The notes beneath the pieces were generated by a model. The model had not been told where the DNA came from and did not search any database. It was given only the letters and a program-made list of their open reading frames with translations. 64,000 nt of DNA from Rhodococcus spelaei (lineage in GTDB: Bacteria; Actinomycetota; Actinomycetes; Mycobacteriales; Mycobacteriaceae): contig NZ_VIGH01000002.1 in the NCBI RefSeq assembly GCF_006704125.1, forward strand, positions 310,001-374,000. Reading direction: 5' to 3'. Numbering within the stretch: the stretch's first letter is position 1; each line of letters begins with the position of its first letter. A program made the translations under genes and the position numbers. Positions 53,518 through 61,160 of this stretch are shown here, piece after piece.

Positions 53518-54573
53518 CTAGCTGCTGCCGCTGCTTCCGAATGTCGGCGGGTCCGGGTCGGGTGTGGGTGTATCGATCTCGATCACCGACACCGCGTCAG
53601 ATTCCTGGTTTGCCACGTAGGCGCGGGTGCCGTTGGGGGTGATCGCGACACCGTTCGGGAACTTGCCGACGGGGATGGGGGAGCCGATGACCGTGTTGGT
53701 GGCGGTGTCGATCACCGACACTGTCGCCGAGTAGAGGTTGGTGACGTAGGCGCGGGCACCGTTGGGGGTTATCGCCAGTTGATACGCGTGGCCGCCGATG
53801 ACGGGGATGGGGGTGCCGATGACCTTGTTGGTGGCGGTGTCGATCACCGACACCGTCCCGGCGTTTTCGTTGGCCACGTATGCGCGGGCACCGTTGGGGG
53901 TGATCGCCACACCTTCCAGACCTCGGCCGACGGTGATGGGCGTGCCGATGACCTTGTTGGTGGCGGTGTCGATCACCGACACCGTCCCGTCCGAATAGTT
54001 GGTGACGTAGGCGCGGGCACCGTTGGGGGTGATCGCCACACCGGCCGCGCCGCTGGGGCCGCCAACGTCGATGGGGGAGCCGATGACCGTGTTCGTGGCG
54101 GTATCGAACACCCACACCGATCCGTCCGAATAGTTGGTGACGTAGGCGCGGGCACCGTTGGGGGTGAACGCCACACTCTGCGCGATACCGCCCATGTCGA
54201 TAGGGGTGCCGATGACCGTGTTGGTAACGGTGTCGATCACCGACACCGTCCCGTACGCAGAGTTGGTGACGTAGGCGCGGGCACCGTTGGGGGTGATCGC
54301 CACACCGTCCGCGCCGACGCTGCCGTCGACGGTTATGGGGGTGCCGATGACCGTGTTCGTGGCGGTGTCGATCACCGACACCGTCCCGTCCAGATGGTTG
54401 GTGACGTAGGCGCGGGCACCGTCCGGGGTGATCGCCACACCGCGTGGGTGATCGCCGACGGGGGTGGTCGTGACCACGCTGTCAGCCCACGCTGCGGGGG
54501 AACCAGTGGGTGGCGCGATGGTCAGGGTCAGCGCGGCGAACGCGACGAGGGGCACGACAGCGCGGTGGCGCAT
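53518..54573 (-). CDS. Secreted YVTN-family beta-propeller protein
   Basis: The product has 351 residues. A signal peptide (LVAFAALTLTIAPPTGSPAAWA, about 8-30) precedes seven repeats of about 42 residues, each with the pattern AITPNGARAYVTN...GTVSVIDTATNTVIGTPI. Seven units fit a closed seven-bladed propeller. The repeats are nearly identical at DNA level (about 126 bp apart), pointing to recent expansion and to a risk of assembly error. The end (DPDPPTFGSSGSS) is a short Pro/Ser tail. Surface adhesion or ligand binding is typical for the fold; nothing specific can be said. Confidence 0.9.
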   Translation of the reverse strand: MRHRAVVPLVAFAALTLTIAPPTGSPAAWADSVVTTTPVGDHPRGVAITPDGARAYVTNHLDGTVSVIDTATNTVIGTPITVDGSVGADGVAITPNGARAYVTNSAYGTVSVIDTVTNTVIGTPIDMGGIAQSVAFTPNGARAYVTNYSDGSVWVFDTATNTVIGSPIDVGGPSGAAGVAITPNGARAYVTNYSDGTVSVIDTATNKVIGTPITVGRGLEGVAITPNGARAYVANENAGTVSVIDTATNKVIGTPIPVIGGHAYQLAITPNGARAYVTNLYSATVSVIDTATNTVIGSPIPVGKFPNGVAITPNGTRAYVANQESDAVSVIEIDTPTPDPDPPTFGSSGSS

Positions 54574-54718
54574 CGGATGTCCTTACGGATGGAAGGGACT
54601 GCTGCACGATCGGGTGGTTCGGTTGCCGCCGAAGGCGGTGGCTCCGGGTGCTGACGACCCAATCGTCTGAAGAGAGTAAACGACCAGGCCACGGAGACCT
54701 CTCGGTAGTGTTGCCGCC

Positions 54719-54838
54719 GTGTTCCGTGTTCCGACTATGGAGGTTGTTGTGGAGGTGGGCGGAGCTTCCACATACTGCTGCGGGGCCATATACGAAGACG
54801 GCGAGGACACCTGCGGGAGCTGCGGCGAGCCCCTCTAG
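54719..54838 (+). CDS. Possible tiny zinc-ribbon protein
   Basis: A frame of 39 codons from GTG 54719 (or 33 from ATG 54737) ends at TAG 54838. It encodes ASTYCCGAIYEDGEDTCGSC in its middle and ends GEPL, giving CC-x10-CxxC spacing like half of a zinc ribbon. There is no good ribosome-binding site, so support is the Cys pattern and the acid-rich, protein-like composition. It lies at the left edge of the mobile region, 92 bp before the left inverted repeat. Confidence 0.35.
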   Translation: MFRVPTMEVVVEVGGASTYCCGAIYEDGEDTCGSCGEPL

Positions 54839-55016
54839 GCCGAACTACCGATTAGCAGTGGCTGCCTCCTTCGGCAGTTCAGATCAGAGGTTGTTCGGCT
54901 CCGTAACTTCCGCCGATCGTCCAGTCGTCTTCTGAAACTGACACACGAACAGTGCGAGGACAGGTCCGGGGCGTCCTGTTTGCCTGTCCTGCAAGCCGAT
55001 GCCGGACGGGTCGCTC

Positions 55017-55637
55017 CTACAGGACCTCGACTCCGGCCGACCCAATCGGGTCGAGGACGAGCTTTCCCCGGATGTGCTCGGCAGCATGATCGTTGATGTA
55101 GCGGTAGAGGGTGGCGCGGCTGAATCCGAGGACTTTGGCGATCTCGGCCTTCGGGGTGCCGGCCTCGAGCATCTGCTTGATCGCACGCGCCTTCTCCGGG
55201 GTGATCTTCGTAGGCTGACCGCCGACCCGACCTCGAGCTCGGGCCGCCTCGAGACCAGCCATCGTGCGTTCCCTAACCAGTTCTCGTTCGAACTGAGCGA
55301 GCGCCCCAAACAGGTGAAAGGTGAAACGCCCGTTCGGTGTCGAGGTGTCGATCCCATCAGTGACGCTTCGGAGAGCGGCCCCGGCGTCCTCGATGCGCTG
55401 CACCGTCTCGATCAGATGCGGGAGACTCCGACCCAACCTGTCCAAGCGCCACACGGCGAGCGAGTCCCCCGGGCGAAGGGCGTCGAGCACCTTTTCCAGC
55501 TCTGGTCGATCGCGGCGGGAACCGGACGCCGTTTCTTCCCAGATCCGCAAACAGCCGATCGCCTCCAGTGCGTCCATCTGAAGATCGAGGGACTGATCGG
55601 CGGTGGAAACCCTGATGTACCCGAGAATGGCGCTCAC
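55017..55637 (-). CDS. Serine recombinase (resolvase/invertase, Tn3 type)
   Basis: The product has 206 residues from GTG 55637, chosen because the catalytic domain begins at once (ILGYIRVSTADQSLDLQ, nucleophile Ser11); the frame extends 15 codons upstream without support. The resolvase domain spans about 3-135 (DSLAVWRLDRLGRSLPHLIE with active-site Arg residues; NGRFTFHLFGALAQFERELVRERT), followed by a helix-turn-helix (TPKAEIAKVLGFSRATLYRYI, about 165-185). It should cut and rejoin DNA at res-like sites. A palindrome upstream (55649-55710) is the likely target. It sits inside inverted repeats. Confidence 0.93.
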   Translation of the reverse strand: MSAILGYIRVSTADQSLDLQMDALEAIGCLRIWEETASGSRRDRPELEKVLDALRPGDSLAVWRLDRLGRSLPHLIETVQRIEDAGAALRSVTDGIDTSTPNGRFTFHLFGALAQFERELVRERTMAGLEAARARGRVGGQPTKITPEKARAIKQMLEAGTPKAEIAKVLGFSRATLYRYINDHAAEHIRGKLVLDPIGSAGVEVL

Positions 55638-55648
55638 AGGACAAGACC

Positions 55649-55710
55649 GTCTCAGAAACGTCCGACAGCCTCCAGTGGGCACCTGAGAGCGTGAGACAGG
55701 TTTCTGAGAC
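55649..55710. repeat. res-like inverted repeat upstream of the serine recombinase
   Basis: GTCTCAGAAAC at 55649-55659 is exactly inverted as GTTTCTGAGAC at 55700-55710, with an extra GTGAGACAGG copy at 55691-55700. It lies 12-73 bp upstream of the recombinase start, where resolvases have their res/crossover and autoregulation site. Confidence 0.6.
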
Positions 55711-55773
55711 AGGTCACGAAATGATCACAACTGCCGCTGTTTCGAGTGAGGCAGCTGTTCGAGGCTGTCAGTT

Positions 55774-56841
55774 TCAGAAGTCGGCTGCACTGGGTGTCAA
55801 CAGTGGGCTGCACTGGCTGGGATCGTCTGCCTCGGGCCAGTCTTCGATGATCGCGAGGGTCTGTTCCAGGAGTCGGTCGGCGTGGTCTTCGACGGTGTCG
55901 AGCAGGTCACCGACATCGGAGAGTGCGGTGTGGGCGGCGCGGCGGGCGGCGATGCCGTGGTCGAAGTACTCGCCCAGCGGTGCAGAGATGCACTCGGGGT
56001 TCTCGGCGCGCTCGGGCTCGGGCGTGGTCGCCGTTCCTGCGCGGCGGGCGGGAGCGGTGTGCGTGGGCGCTCGTCCGTTCAGGTGCGCCTCGGCGATGGC
56101 GGCGACCGACGCGGCGGTCAGCGGTATCGGTTGCAGCGGCAGGTACCCCCACCGGTCGATGCTGGTCAGCAGCGGTGCATCCGAATCGGGAAGGGGCGTA
56201 CCGCCGGGGATCTCGCCGCGCTCAAGGTGATGGGCGAGGAGGCGGGTGCTGGGGTGCCGGTCGGTGAAGGCGAGGACGTCGGCCCACCGCCGGTAGACCG
56301 CGGCGGGTGAGAGACGCGGGTCGGGGTGTGCATCCAAGCGCACCGGATGCGCACCGGCGACGAACAGCGTGTCGTTCTCGACGCTCACCTCGCTGCGCCG
56401 CAGTCTGCTGATCCGCTCGAACCCGAGCCCGGAGGCGGCCAGGACCAGCAGCAGTCCGTCGCGGCGGCCGAACAATCCCTGCGGCCACCCCGCCGTGGGG
56501 ACCTCCGGGAGGCGTTGACGCACCTGGTGTTTCGCCCTCGCCAGACGCGCCGAACGGTTGGTGTCGAGTGCGCTCCGGATGGTTTCGGCCCGGCCCGGGG
56601 CGGGCAGACCGACCCGCTCGTGCACGTGGTTGACCGCGCTGACCCGCCGCCGGTGGGTTGCCGGCGCGGCGGGGTTCTCGGCGAGAAACGTCGCGAGGGT
56701 GGTCGGGTCGGCCGGCAGCGTGTCGAGATTCGCCGCGGCGGCCCAGTCGGCGAACAACGCCCAGTCGTGCCGGTAACGCCGGTCGGGCCCGCTCCGCGGG
56801 GCGTCGCGGCCGGCAATCACCGAGGCGAGGCCGTCGCGCAT
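55774..56841 (-). CDS. Tyrosine-recombinase-like protein lacking the catalytic C-terminal motif
   Basis: The product has 355 residues. Residues 20-85 resemble the helical core-binding domain of XerC/D-type integrases (RRYRHDWALFADWAAAANLD; PTTLATFLAENPAAPATHRRR). Residues about 130-150 (RDGLLLVLAASGLGFERISRLRRSEV, in part) align with the first catalytic box, keeping an Arg. I find no H-x-x-R box and no convincing Tyr motif afterwards; instead there is an Ala-rich tail to the C-terminus. It begins 1 bp after the stop of the complete recombinase, so the two are coupled. It may be a partner subunit rather than a recombinase itself. The 3' end overlaps the right inverted repeat of the serine-recombinase cassette. 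Confidence 0.7.
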   Translation of the reverse strand: MRDGLASVIAGRDAPRSGPDRRYRHDWALFADWAAAANLDTLPADPTTLATFLAENPAAPATHRRRVSAVNHVHERVGLPAPGRAETIRSALDTNRSARLARAKHQVRQRLPEVPTAGWPQGLFGRRDGLLLVLAASGLGFERISRLRRSEVSVENDTLFVAGAHPVRLDAHPDPRLSPAAVYRRWADVLAFTDRHPSTRLLAHHLERGEIPGGTPLPDSDAPLLTSIDRWGYLPLQPIPLTAASVAAIAEAHLNGRAPTHTAPARRAGTATTPEPERAENPECISAPLGEYFDHGIAARRAAHTALSDVGDLLDTVEDHADRLLEQTLAIIEDWPEADDPSQCSPLLTPSAADF

Positions 56842-56842
56842 G

Positions 56843-58015
56843 TCAGAGCCCGATGGTGGTGACGGCGTTGCCGATCAACGGGGCGTGCTCGCGGGCGTAC
56901 ACCTCGAGCATCCCGACGGTGGTGTGCCCGGTCTGACGCATGATCGCGTGCGCGTCCGCGCCGTTGCGGAAGGCCTGGGTGACGAACCCGGCCCGCAGCG
57001 AGTGTCCGCCGAGGCGGGCGATGAGGTGCTCGTCGTAGCCGGCTTGCTCGGCGAGGCGGCGGATCGCCTTGTGCACCGCCGCCCCGGACAGGGCCGTGTC
57101 GGAGAGGTTGCCGTTGCCCCGGATCGACCGGAACAGCGGTAGCTCGGGGAGGGTGAGCGGGTGTGGGCCGCGGCACACGTGTGCGTCGAAGGCCGGGGTG
57201 GTCCGCAGCAGCGCGATCACCGCGGGCCGGCCGCCGGTGTCGGAGGCGGCGACGACCTGTGCCCACCGCAGGTAGGCGCACGGCGGGCAGCTGAGGTGGC
57301 CGGTCGTGAACGGCAGGGCCCGCACGGTGCCGGTTCCCTCCTGGTCGGTCTTCGAGCGGCGCAGCGCGACGTGCAGCCCGTCGAGCCGGTGCACGCGCAC
57401 GTCCCCGCAGGCCAGTCCGACGAGTTCGCTGCGCCGGAAGGCGCCCGCGAACCCCATCAACAGCAGCGCGCTGTCGCGGCGCTCGAGGATCTCCGACGCC
57501 CAACCGGTGACCCCGCGCCGGACGGCGGCGACGAGGGTGACGACGTCCTCGACCAGCAGCGGGGCCCTCGGCGTGCGGGGGCGGTCCCCGGCGCCGGCGT
57601 AGTCGCGGCGGATTCCGGACAGGGTCGTCCGGACGATCTCGTCGCCGGTGGGGACCGGGTGGCGGGCGGTGCGGTGGTGGTGGGCGATCGCGGCAACCCA
57701 GCGGGCCAGGGTGGCCGGGGCGTAGGCGCGCCGGCCGTCTGGGGTGAGAGTGTCGGCGGTGTCGACGAGGTAGGCGGCGACGGTGACCGGGTGCGCCGGC
57801 AGCGCGGGGTGTCCGTGGGCGGCGCACCAGCGCTCGAAGCGGCGCCACGCCGAGGCGTAGGTGCGGTAGGTGCCGGCGGCGCGGGCGGAGGTCATCGACG
57901 CCGCGATGCGGTCGGCCACCCCGGCCGGCACATCCGGCACCCGCGGGGCGACATGGGCCGCGACCTGCGACAGACCGGCGCGGCTCGCGGTGTCGTGGTC
58001 GATCGTCATGGCCAC
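56843..58015 (-). CDS. Tyrosine recombinase/integrase
   Basis: The product has 390 residues. The N-terminal core-binding domain covers about 35-135 (TYRTYASAWRRFERWCAAHG) and the catalytic domain about 150-378. All catalytic residues are present: Arg194 (GAFRRSELVGL), Lys222 (RRSKTDQEG), His338 and Arg341 (GGHSLRAGF), His364 (QTGHTT) and Tyr373 (EVYARE). It should integrate or excise a mobile element. A CxxC pair (LSCPPCAYL, about 241-249) is additional. It is transcribed toward its degenerate partner. No tRNA or duplicated att sequence was recognised in the window. Confidence 0.92.
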   Translation of the reverse strand: MAMTIDHDTASRAGLSQVAAHVAPRVPDVPAGVADRIAASMTSARAAGTYRTYASAWRRFERWCAAHGHPALPAHPVTVAAYLVDTADTLTPDGRRAYAPATLARWVAAIAHHHRTARHPVPTGDEIVRTTLSGIRRDYAGAGDRPRTPRAPLLVEDVVTLVAAVRRGVTGWASEILERRDSALLLMGFAGAFRRSELVGLACGDVRVHRLDGLHVALRRSKTDQEGTGTVRALPFTTGHLSCPPCAYLRWAQVVAASDTGGRPAVIALLRTTPAFDAHVCRGPHPLTLPELPLFRSIRGNGNLSDTALSGAAVHKAIRRLAEQAGYDEHLIARLGGHSLRAGFVTQAFRNGADAHAIMRQTGHTTVGMLEVYAREHAPLIGNAVTTIGL

Positions 58016-58035
58016 GGACGCTACAAGCGCCCACC

Positions 58036-58065
58036 GACACCCCCCCGTTCTGCCCGGGGGGTGTC
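58036..58065 (-). terminator. Hairpin between the unknown gene and the integrase
   Basis: GACACCCCCC at 58036-58045 pairs with GGGGGGTGTC at 58056-58065. It lies just after the stop of the 404-residue gene and just before the integrase start on the minus strand, so it likely ends the upstream transcript. Confidence 0.6.
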
Positions 58066-58077
58066 TTTCAGGGCCGG

Positions 58078-59292
58078 TCAGGCGACCTTCCGGGATCGCC
58101 GGTCCTGACGGCGCTGGTGCGCGACTGCCTGGATCGCCGTGACGGCGCTGGTGTCGATCCGTGCCATGTCGGCACTCGTCTCACCCACGCTATTGATCTT
58201 GTCCGCGAGCTCTTTCGCCTTGTCGGAATGCTCGGCGAGGCGATTCCACCGCCACACTGCGCGGGGCATCGCGGCGAGCTCGTGAGCTGCCTTGGCGCGA
58301 CTGACGATTGCGTGCGCTCGGGCGTCGCCGAGCATGGCGGTGCCGGCGGGTGGACAGCACTGGGGATCGGCGCACGCCACTTGCGACCACAGCGCTCGAT
58401 GCGAACGGAGGGCGGTCAGGGTCTTCGCCGGGATGCTCCGGCCCAAGGCGGGAACGAACACCGGCCGGCGCCCGAACCCGCCGTCGGTCGGAGCTTCCCG
58501 GTGTCTGGTCATCTCGACACGAAGGTCGCATTTCTCGCGCCACCCGATGCCGGTTTCGTATCCTGCGGCCCCAGCTGCAATGCACGCTTCGCCGAGAAGG
58601 CCCTGCTGCCAGGCGATGACCGGGTATCTGGAACTCAGTCGCTCGATCATCAGGACCAGGTCCATCAGACGGTCCTCGGGCTTCACGCCGGCGGCGACCT
58701 TCGACGCGGCCACGGCGACCTCTGTGGGGCGGAGGGCCTCGAGCGCCGCGAACGCCGCTCCGAGCACTTTCGGGCCCTGGACCGGGTGCAGCAGGCGCCA
58801 TCCCGGGGCGAACACGGCCGTCACCGGCAAGGTCACTCGGTGGTCGTCGAGGTAGCGGCGAGTGCCGCGCCACAGACTCGCCTGCACCTCGATCCAGCCG
58901 CCTGTGGCGTTCTCGAGATGGACATACGGAGGGATGATCGACGTGGCGCCGTTGGCGATCTGGTGGTTGACGCTTTCGCGGATGAGGTCCTGCTGCCGCG
59001 CCGGCGACAGGGCATCGGCAGGAGTCCAGATCTTCGGGTCGCCGAACGGCAGGTTCGCCCACTTGTCTCCGGGGTGCTGGAAGTCCTGGAGGAAGTACGT
59101 CTGCGGGTCGATCAGGAACGGGACACCCGCACGGCGGGCCGTGTCGCCGATCCCGGGTGCGGAGTTCGGTGTGTGGGCGTCGACGACGATGCGGCTCGGC
59201 ACCGCCGCCGCACGGCGCGGCCCGTCGAAGCCGAAGATTCGCCGCAGCAGGGCCGCATCCGTCGACAGTGCTCGAATCAGCAGTTCAGCCAT
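58078..59292 (-). CDS. Unrecognised ~404-residue protein of the mobile region, divergent from Xre-RES
   Basis: I do not recognise this family. The start is taken as ATG 59292, preceded by GAGG at about 6 nt; GTG 59298 would add two residues. Alternating strand/helix segments suggest a TIM-barrel-like core: VPFLIDPQT (about 57-65), TSIIPPYVHLEN (117-128), VTAVFAPGW (157-165), TEVAVAASKV (190-199), YPVIAWQQGLLGEACIAAGA (223-242) and GYETGIGWREKCD (244-256). A CADPQCC cluster (Cys307, 312, 313) with His327 and His337 downstream could bind metal. The C-terminus is basic (HQRRQDRRSRKVA). It shares a 110-bp promoter region with the Xre antitoxin gene. A tRNA-guanine-transglycosylase-like barrel is one thought, not a claim. 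Confidence 0.7.
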   Translation of the reverse strand: MAELLIRALSTDAALLRRIFGFDGPRRAAAVPSRIVVDAHTPNSAPGIGDTARRAGVPFLIDPQTYFLQDFQHPGDKWANLPFGDPKIWTPADALSPARQQDLIRESVNHQIANGATSIIPPYVHLENATGGWIEVQASLWRGTRRYLDDHRVTLPVTAVFAPGWRLLHPVQGPKVLGAAFAALEALRPTEVAVAASKVAAGVKPEDRLMDLVLMIERLSSRYPVIAWQQGLLGEACIAAGAAGYETGIGWREKCDLRVEMTRHREAPTDGGFGRRPVFVPALGRSIPAKTLTALRSHRALWSQVACADPQCCPPAGTAMLGDARAHAIVSRAKAAHELAAMPRAVWRWNRLAEHSDKAKELADKINSVGETSADMARIDTSAVTAIQAVAHQRRQDRRSRKVA

Positions 59293-59305
59293 GTCCACAC
59301 CTCGT

Positions 59306-59336
59306 TTCTGTCACAAGAGTAGCATGTGACTGAGAA
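59306..59336. promoter_or_regulatory. Palindrome in the divergent promoter of the unknown gene and xre
   Basis: GTCACA (59310-59315) and TGTGAC (59325-59330) are inverted about a 9-bp centre, with TTTCT and GAGAAA extending the symmetry outward. It lies 14-44 bp upstream of the minus-strand start and about 75 bp from the antitoxin start; an Xre operator is the obvious candidate. Confidence 0.45.
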
Positions 59337-59408
59337 AGTCAAACCGCAACTTGCGCAGCAACTCAATCTGCACAAGTATGACGGCATGATGGAAAGGGAG
59401 CGGCGGCG

Positions 59409-59771
59409 ATGACAGACAGGAACCGTCGACACGAAGCCGGGGGGTCGTTGACATACATGCGGGTGATCGAGGACATCACCCGTTCCGGGATCACCCAAGG
59501 GGAGCTCGCCAAGGCGGTCGGCGCCGGATCACGCTCGGTTCAGAACTGGGCGAGCGGTCAGAACTCGCCTCGCGGGAAGTCGGTCACGAAGCTGCTCGAT
59601 CTCCGCAGCATCGTCGACCTCCTCGGAGAGTCGTACACAGAGGAGGGGATCGACATCTGGCTGCACTCGCGTAACCGCAATCTCGACATGCAGCGACCGG
59701 TCGACCTCCTCGTCGAAGGACGAATAGACGAAGTACTCGACGAGGCCCGTTGGGTCGCAGGAGGAATGTGA
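59409..59771 (+). CDS. Xre/ParS-type antitoxin of a RES toxin system
   Basis: The product has 120 residues. Residues about 18-60 form a helix-turn-helix (VIEDITRSGITQGELAKAVGAGSRSVQNWASG), and the C-terminal 50 residues match the toxin-binding domain of the Xre-MbcA-ParS family (GIDIWLHSRNRNLDMQRPVDLLVEGRIDEVLDEARWVAGG, in part). GGAGCGGCG precedes the ATG. The partner toxin starts 1 bp after its stop. The antitoxin normally neutralises RES and represses the operon. Confidence 0.9.
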   Translation: MTDRNRRHEAGGSLTYMRVIEDITRSGITQGELAKAVGAGSRSVQNWASGQNSPRGKSVTKLLDLRSIVDLLGESYTEEGIDIWLHSRNRNLDMQRPVDLLVEGRIDEVLDEARWVAGGM

Positions 59772-59772
59772 C

Positions 59773-60372
59773 TTGGATTCCCTACCCGCACGCCTGTCCC
59801 AGGCGACGCCGATCAGTGTGACGGGGACGTGGCAACGGCACGTGCCCGCCAAATTCGCACAAGCTGCGTTGGACGGTCGGTCCGCCGTCGGGCGGTGGGG
59901 AACGGAAGACTCGTTCCCGGTGCTGTACCTCGGCCAGCCCCTGGACTCGGTGGTCGTCGAAGCCTATCGACACCTGGTCGACCCGGTGGACAACCCCGCG
60001 ATGGCCTCGGCGATCCGGCCTCGGGTACTGGTCACGTGCGCCGTGGACGTCACCGAGATCCTCGACCTGCGCGGTGCGGCCAATCGTTCGCTCGCCCAGC
60101 TCACGATGGCGCAGCTGCAGTCGCCGACTCGGGATCGCCAGTCGTACGCCGCGTGCCAGAACGTATCGGCCGCAGCCCATCAGCTCGGCTTTCACGGGAT
60201 TGTCACACCGGCCGCGACCGAACGGGGTGAGACGCTCGTGCTGTTCACGGACATCCTGCCCTTGCCGGAGAAGCCGACGGTGATCGCGGACGAGACCTGG
60301 ATGCAGTTGCCCGCCGACCCTCGCCGGGAGCGGGGAGAAGATCGGCTCCGGATCGTCCGGGACCCGAACTGA
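59773..60372 (+). CDS. RES-domain toxin (NAD-degrading)
   Basis: The product has 199 residues from TTG 59773, 1 bp after the antitoxin stop. RES toxins (MbcT in M. tuberculosis) deplete NAD+ in growth-arrested or dying cells. Family features are GRWGTEDSFPVLYLGQPLDSVVVEAYRHL near 39-67 (the Arg, Tyr and Glu of the active site, in part) and the C-terminal Ser-containing LRGAANRSLAQLT and GIVTPAATERGETLVLF segment. Length and order are normal, so the toxin looks intact. Confidence 0.9.
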   Translation: MDSLPARLSQATPISVTGTWQRHVPAKFAQAALDGRSAVGRWGTEDSFPVLYLGQPLDSVVVEAYRHLVDPVDNPAMASAIRPRVLVTCAVDVTEILDLRGAANRSLAQLTMAQLQSPTRDRQSYAACQNVSAAAHQLGFHGIVTPAATERGETLVLFTDILPLPEKPTVIADETWMQLPADPRRERGEDRLRIVRDPN

Positions 60373-60569
60373 TCGACCGAGGGCGCGTACAGCCGAGCAG
60401 AAAGCAATGCCACACCGAGAAGAAGTAGGTGCGGTGCGTGCCGGCTACGGGGGTGTGCCGGTCGACGGTCGGCGTTTTGAGGCCACAACCGCCTGCCGGC
60501 ACCCCCGTTCCCGCGAAAACGCGGTGAGGTGGGGTTTCGCCGGGGTGGGTGCGGAAATCCGTTTTTCCG
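60373..60569. other. Intergenic hairpins after the RES toxin
   Basis: An 11-bp perfect inverted repeat CGGGGTGGGTG (60541-60551)/CACCCACCCCG (60571-60581) encloses a smaller CGGAAATCCG/TTTTTCCG element, and an imperfect one ACGGGGGTG...CACCCCCGT spans 60447-60508. CGCGAAAACGCG adds another small palindrome near 60512. They may terminate the toxin operon and the convergent zinc-ribbon gene. No gene seen. Confidence 0.5.
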
Positions 60570-60890
60570 TCACCCACCCCGCGCAAACCGAGAGTGACGC
60601 GGAGGCAAGGCGCATTTCTTGGACCGGTGGCGAGCGGAATCGTGCGGATAGATCAACTCGAGGTTGCAGTAGTACTCGCCGAAAATCGGGCGCCGCGGCG
60701 AAGAAACCCGCAGGAAAGTGGTCGGCCAGCCGTGGCTGCGTAGCCATCGTTGGGCTCCCGAGGGCAGGTCATCGGTCGACCGCATCTCCGGTCCATCGGG
60801 CACGGCCAGCAGCGGGTCGTCTCCACAGACGGTGCAGGCGATGTCGGCGACTGCGTGGGCTGGTGCGCATTCGGCGCAGTGATGGATGGC
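60570..60890 (-). CDS. Small zinc-ribbon protein, start not identifiable
   Basis: On the minus strand a GC3-biased frame encodes HHCAECAPAHAVADIACTVC (CxxC-x13-CxxC, a probable zinc ribbon), then GDDPLLAVPDG and LPSGAQRWLRSHGWP, a pattern I associate with small proteins of actinobacterial plasmids and phages. It ends at 60570. No ATG, GTG or TTG lies in frame near 60890; the frame only continues into the coding region of the opposite gene, so the 5' end may be missing or use an unusual start. It overlaps nothing else convincing. Confidence 0.5.
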   Translation of the reverse strand, partial: AIHHCAECAPAHAVADIACTVCGDDPLLAVPDGPEMRSTDDLPSGAQRWLRSHGWPTTFLRVSSPRRPIFGEYYCNLELIYPHDSARHRSKKCALPPRHSRFARGG

Positions 60891-60895
60891 GGTGA

Positions 60896-61160
60896 GTGTC
60901 CCGGCACCGTATCCGCGGCACCCTCCACCGCAACGACAACCGCACCGTCGGCGACGCCGGGGCTGACCGAAACTTCGACCGCCTCGTCGTCGTCGACGAC
61001 CTCGCCGCAAATCCCGCCCGGTGGCACGACTGCACCTGGCGCCGACCGCTATTCGGCGGTCGCGACACCATCCCCGGCGAAACCGACGACTGGCGCGGAG
61101 GCTACGACCTCCACCCCCGTGGCGTCGAGCTCATCGCCCGATCCGGCGCGGGCGCCCGCG
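60896..61160 (+). pseudogene. 5' fragment of a mobile-region gene, interrupted by LGFP sequence
   Basis: From GTG 60896 the frame is strongly GC3-biased and protein-like (FDRLVVVDDLAANPARWHDC; RPLFGGRDTIPGETDDW; RGGYDLHPRGVELIA) until about 61150. Beyond that, the same frame turns into an out-of-frame reading of the LGFP gene. So this gene appears cut at its 3' end by a recombination junction. The family is not recognised; the Trp/Asp-rich composition suggests a soluble enzyme or DNA-binding protein. Confidence 0.5.

Larger units (their letters stand above)
54930..55779. mobile_element. Serine-recombinase cassette bounded by inverted repeats
   Basis: TTCTGAAACTGACA at 54930-54943 is exactly inverted at 55766-55779; including flanks 16 of 17 bp match, and a weaker match (CGAACAG-TGC) continues inward, giving arms of up to about 38 bp, the length usual for Tn3-family ends. 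The 850-bp interval holds a resolvase gene and a res-like palindrome but no transposase. The right repeat overlaps the last codons of the neighbouring tyrosine-recombinase-like gene. It looks like a non-autonomous resolvase cassette. Confidence 0.6.

Noticed and set aside
53518-54573. Regular repeats that might suggest a CRISPR array
   Set aside because: The units encode YVTN beta-propeller blades in one frame with a signal peptide; there are no unique spacers.
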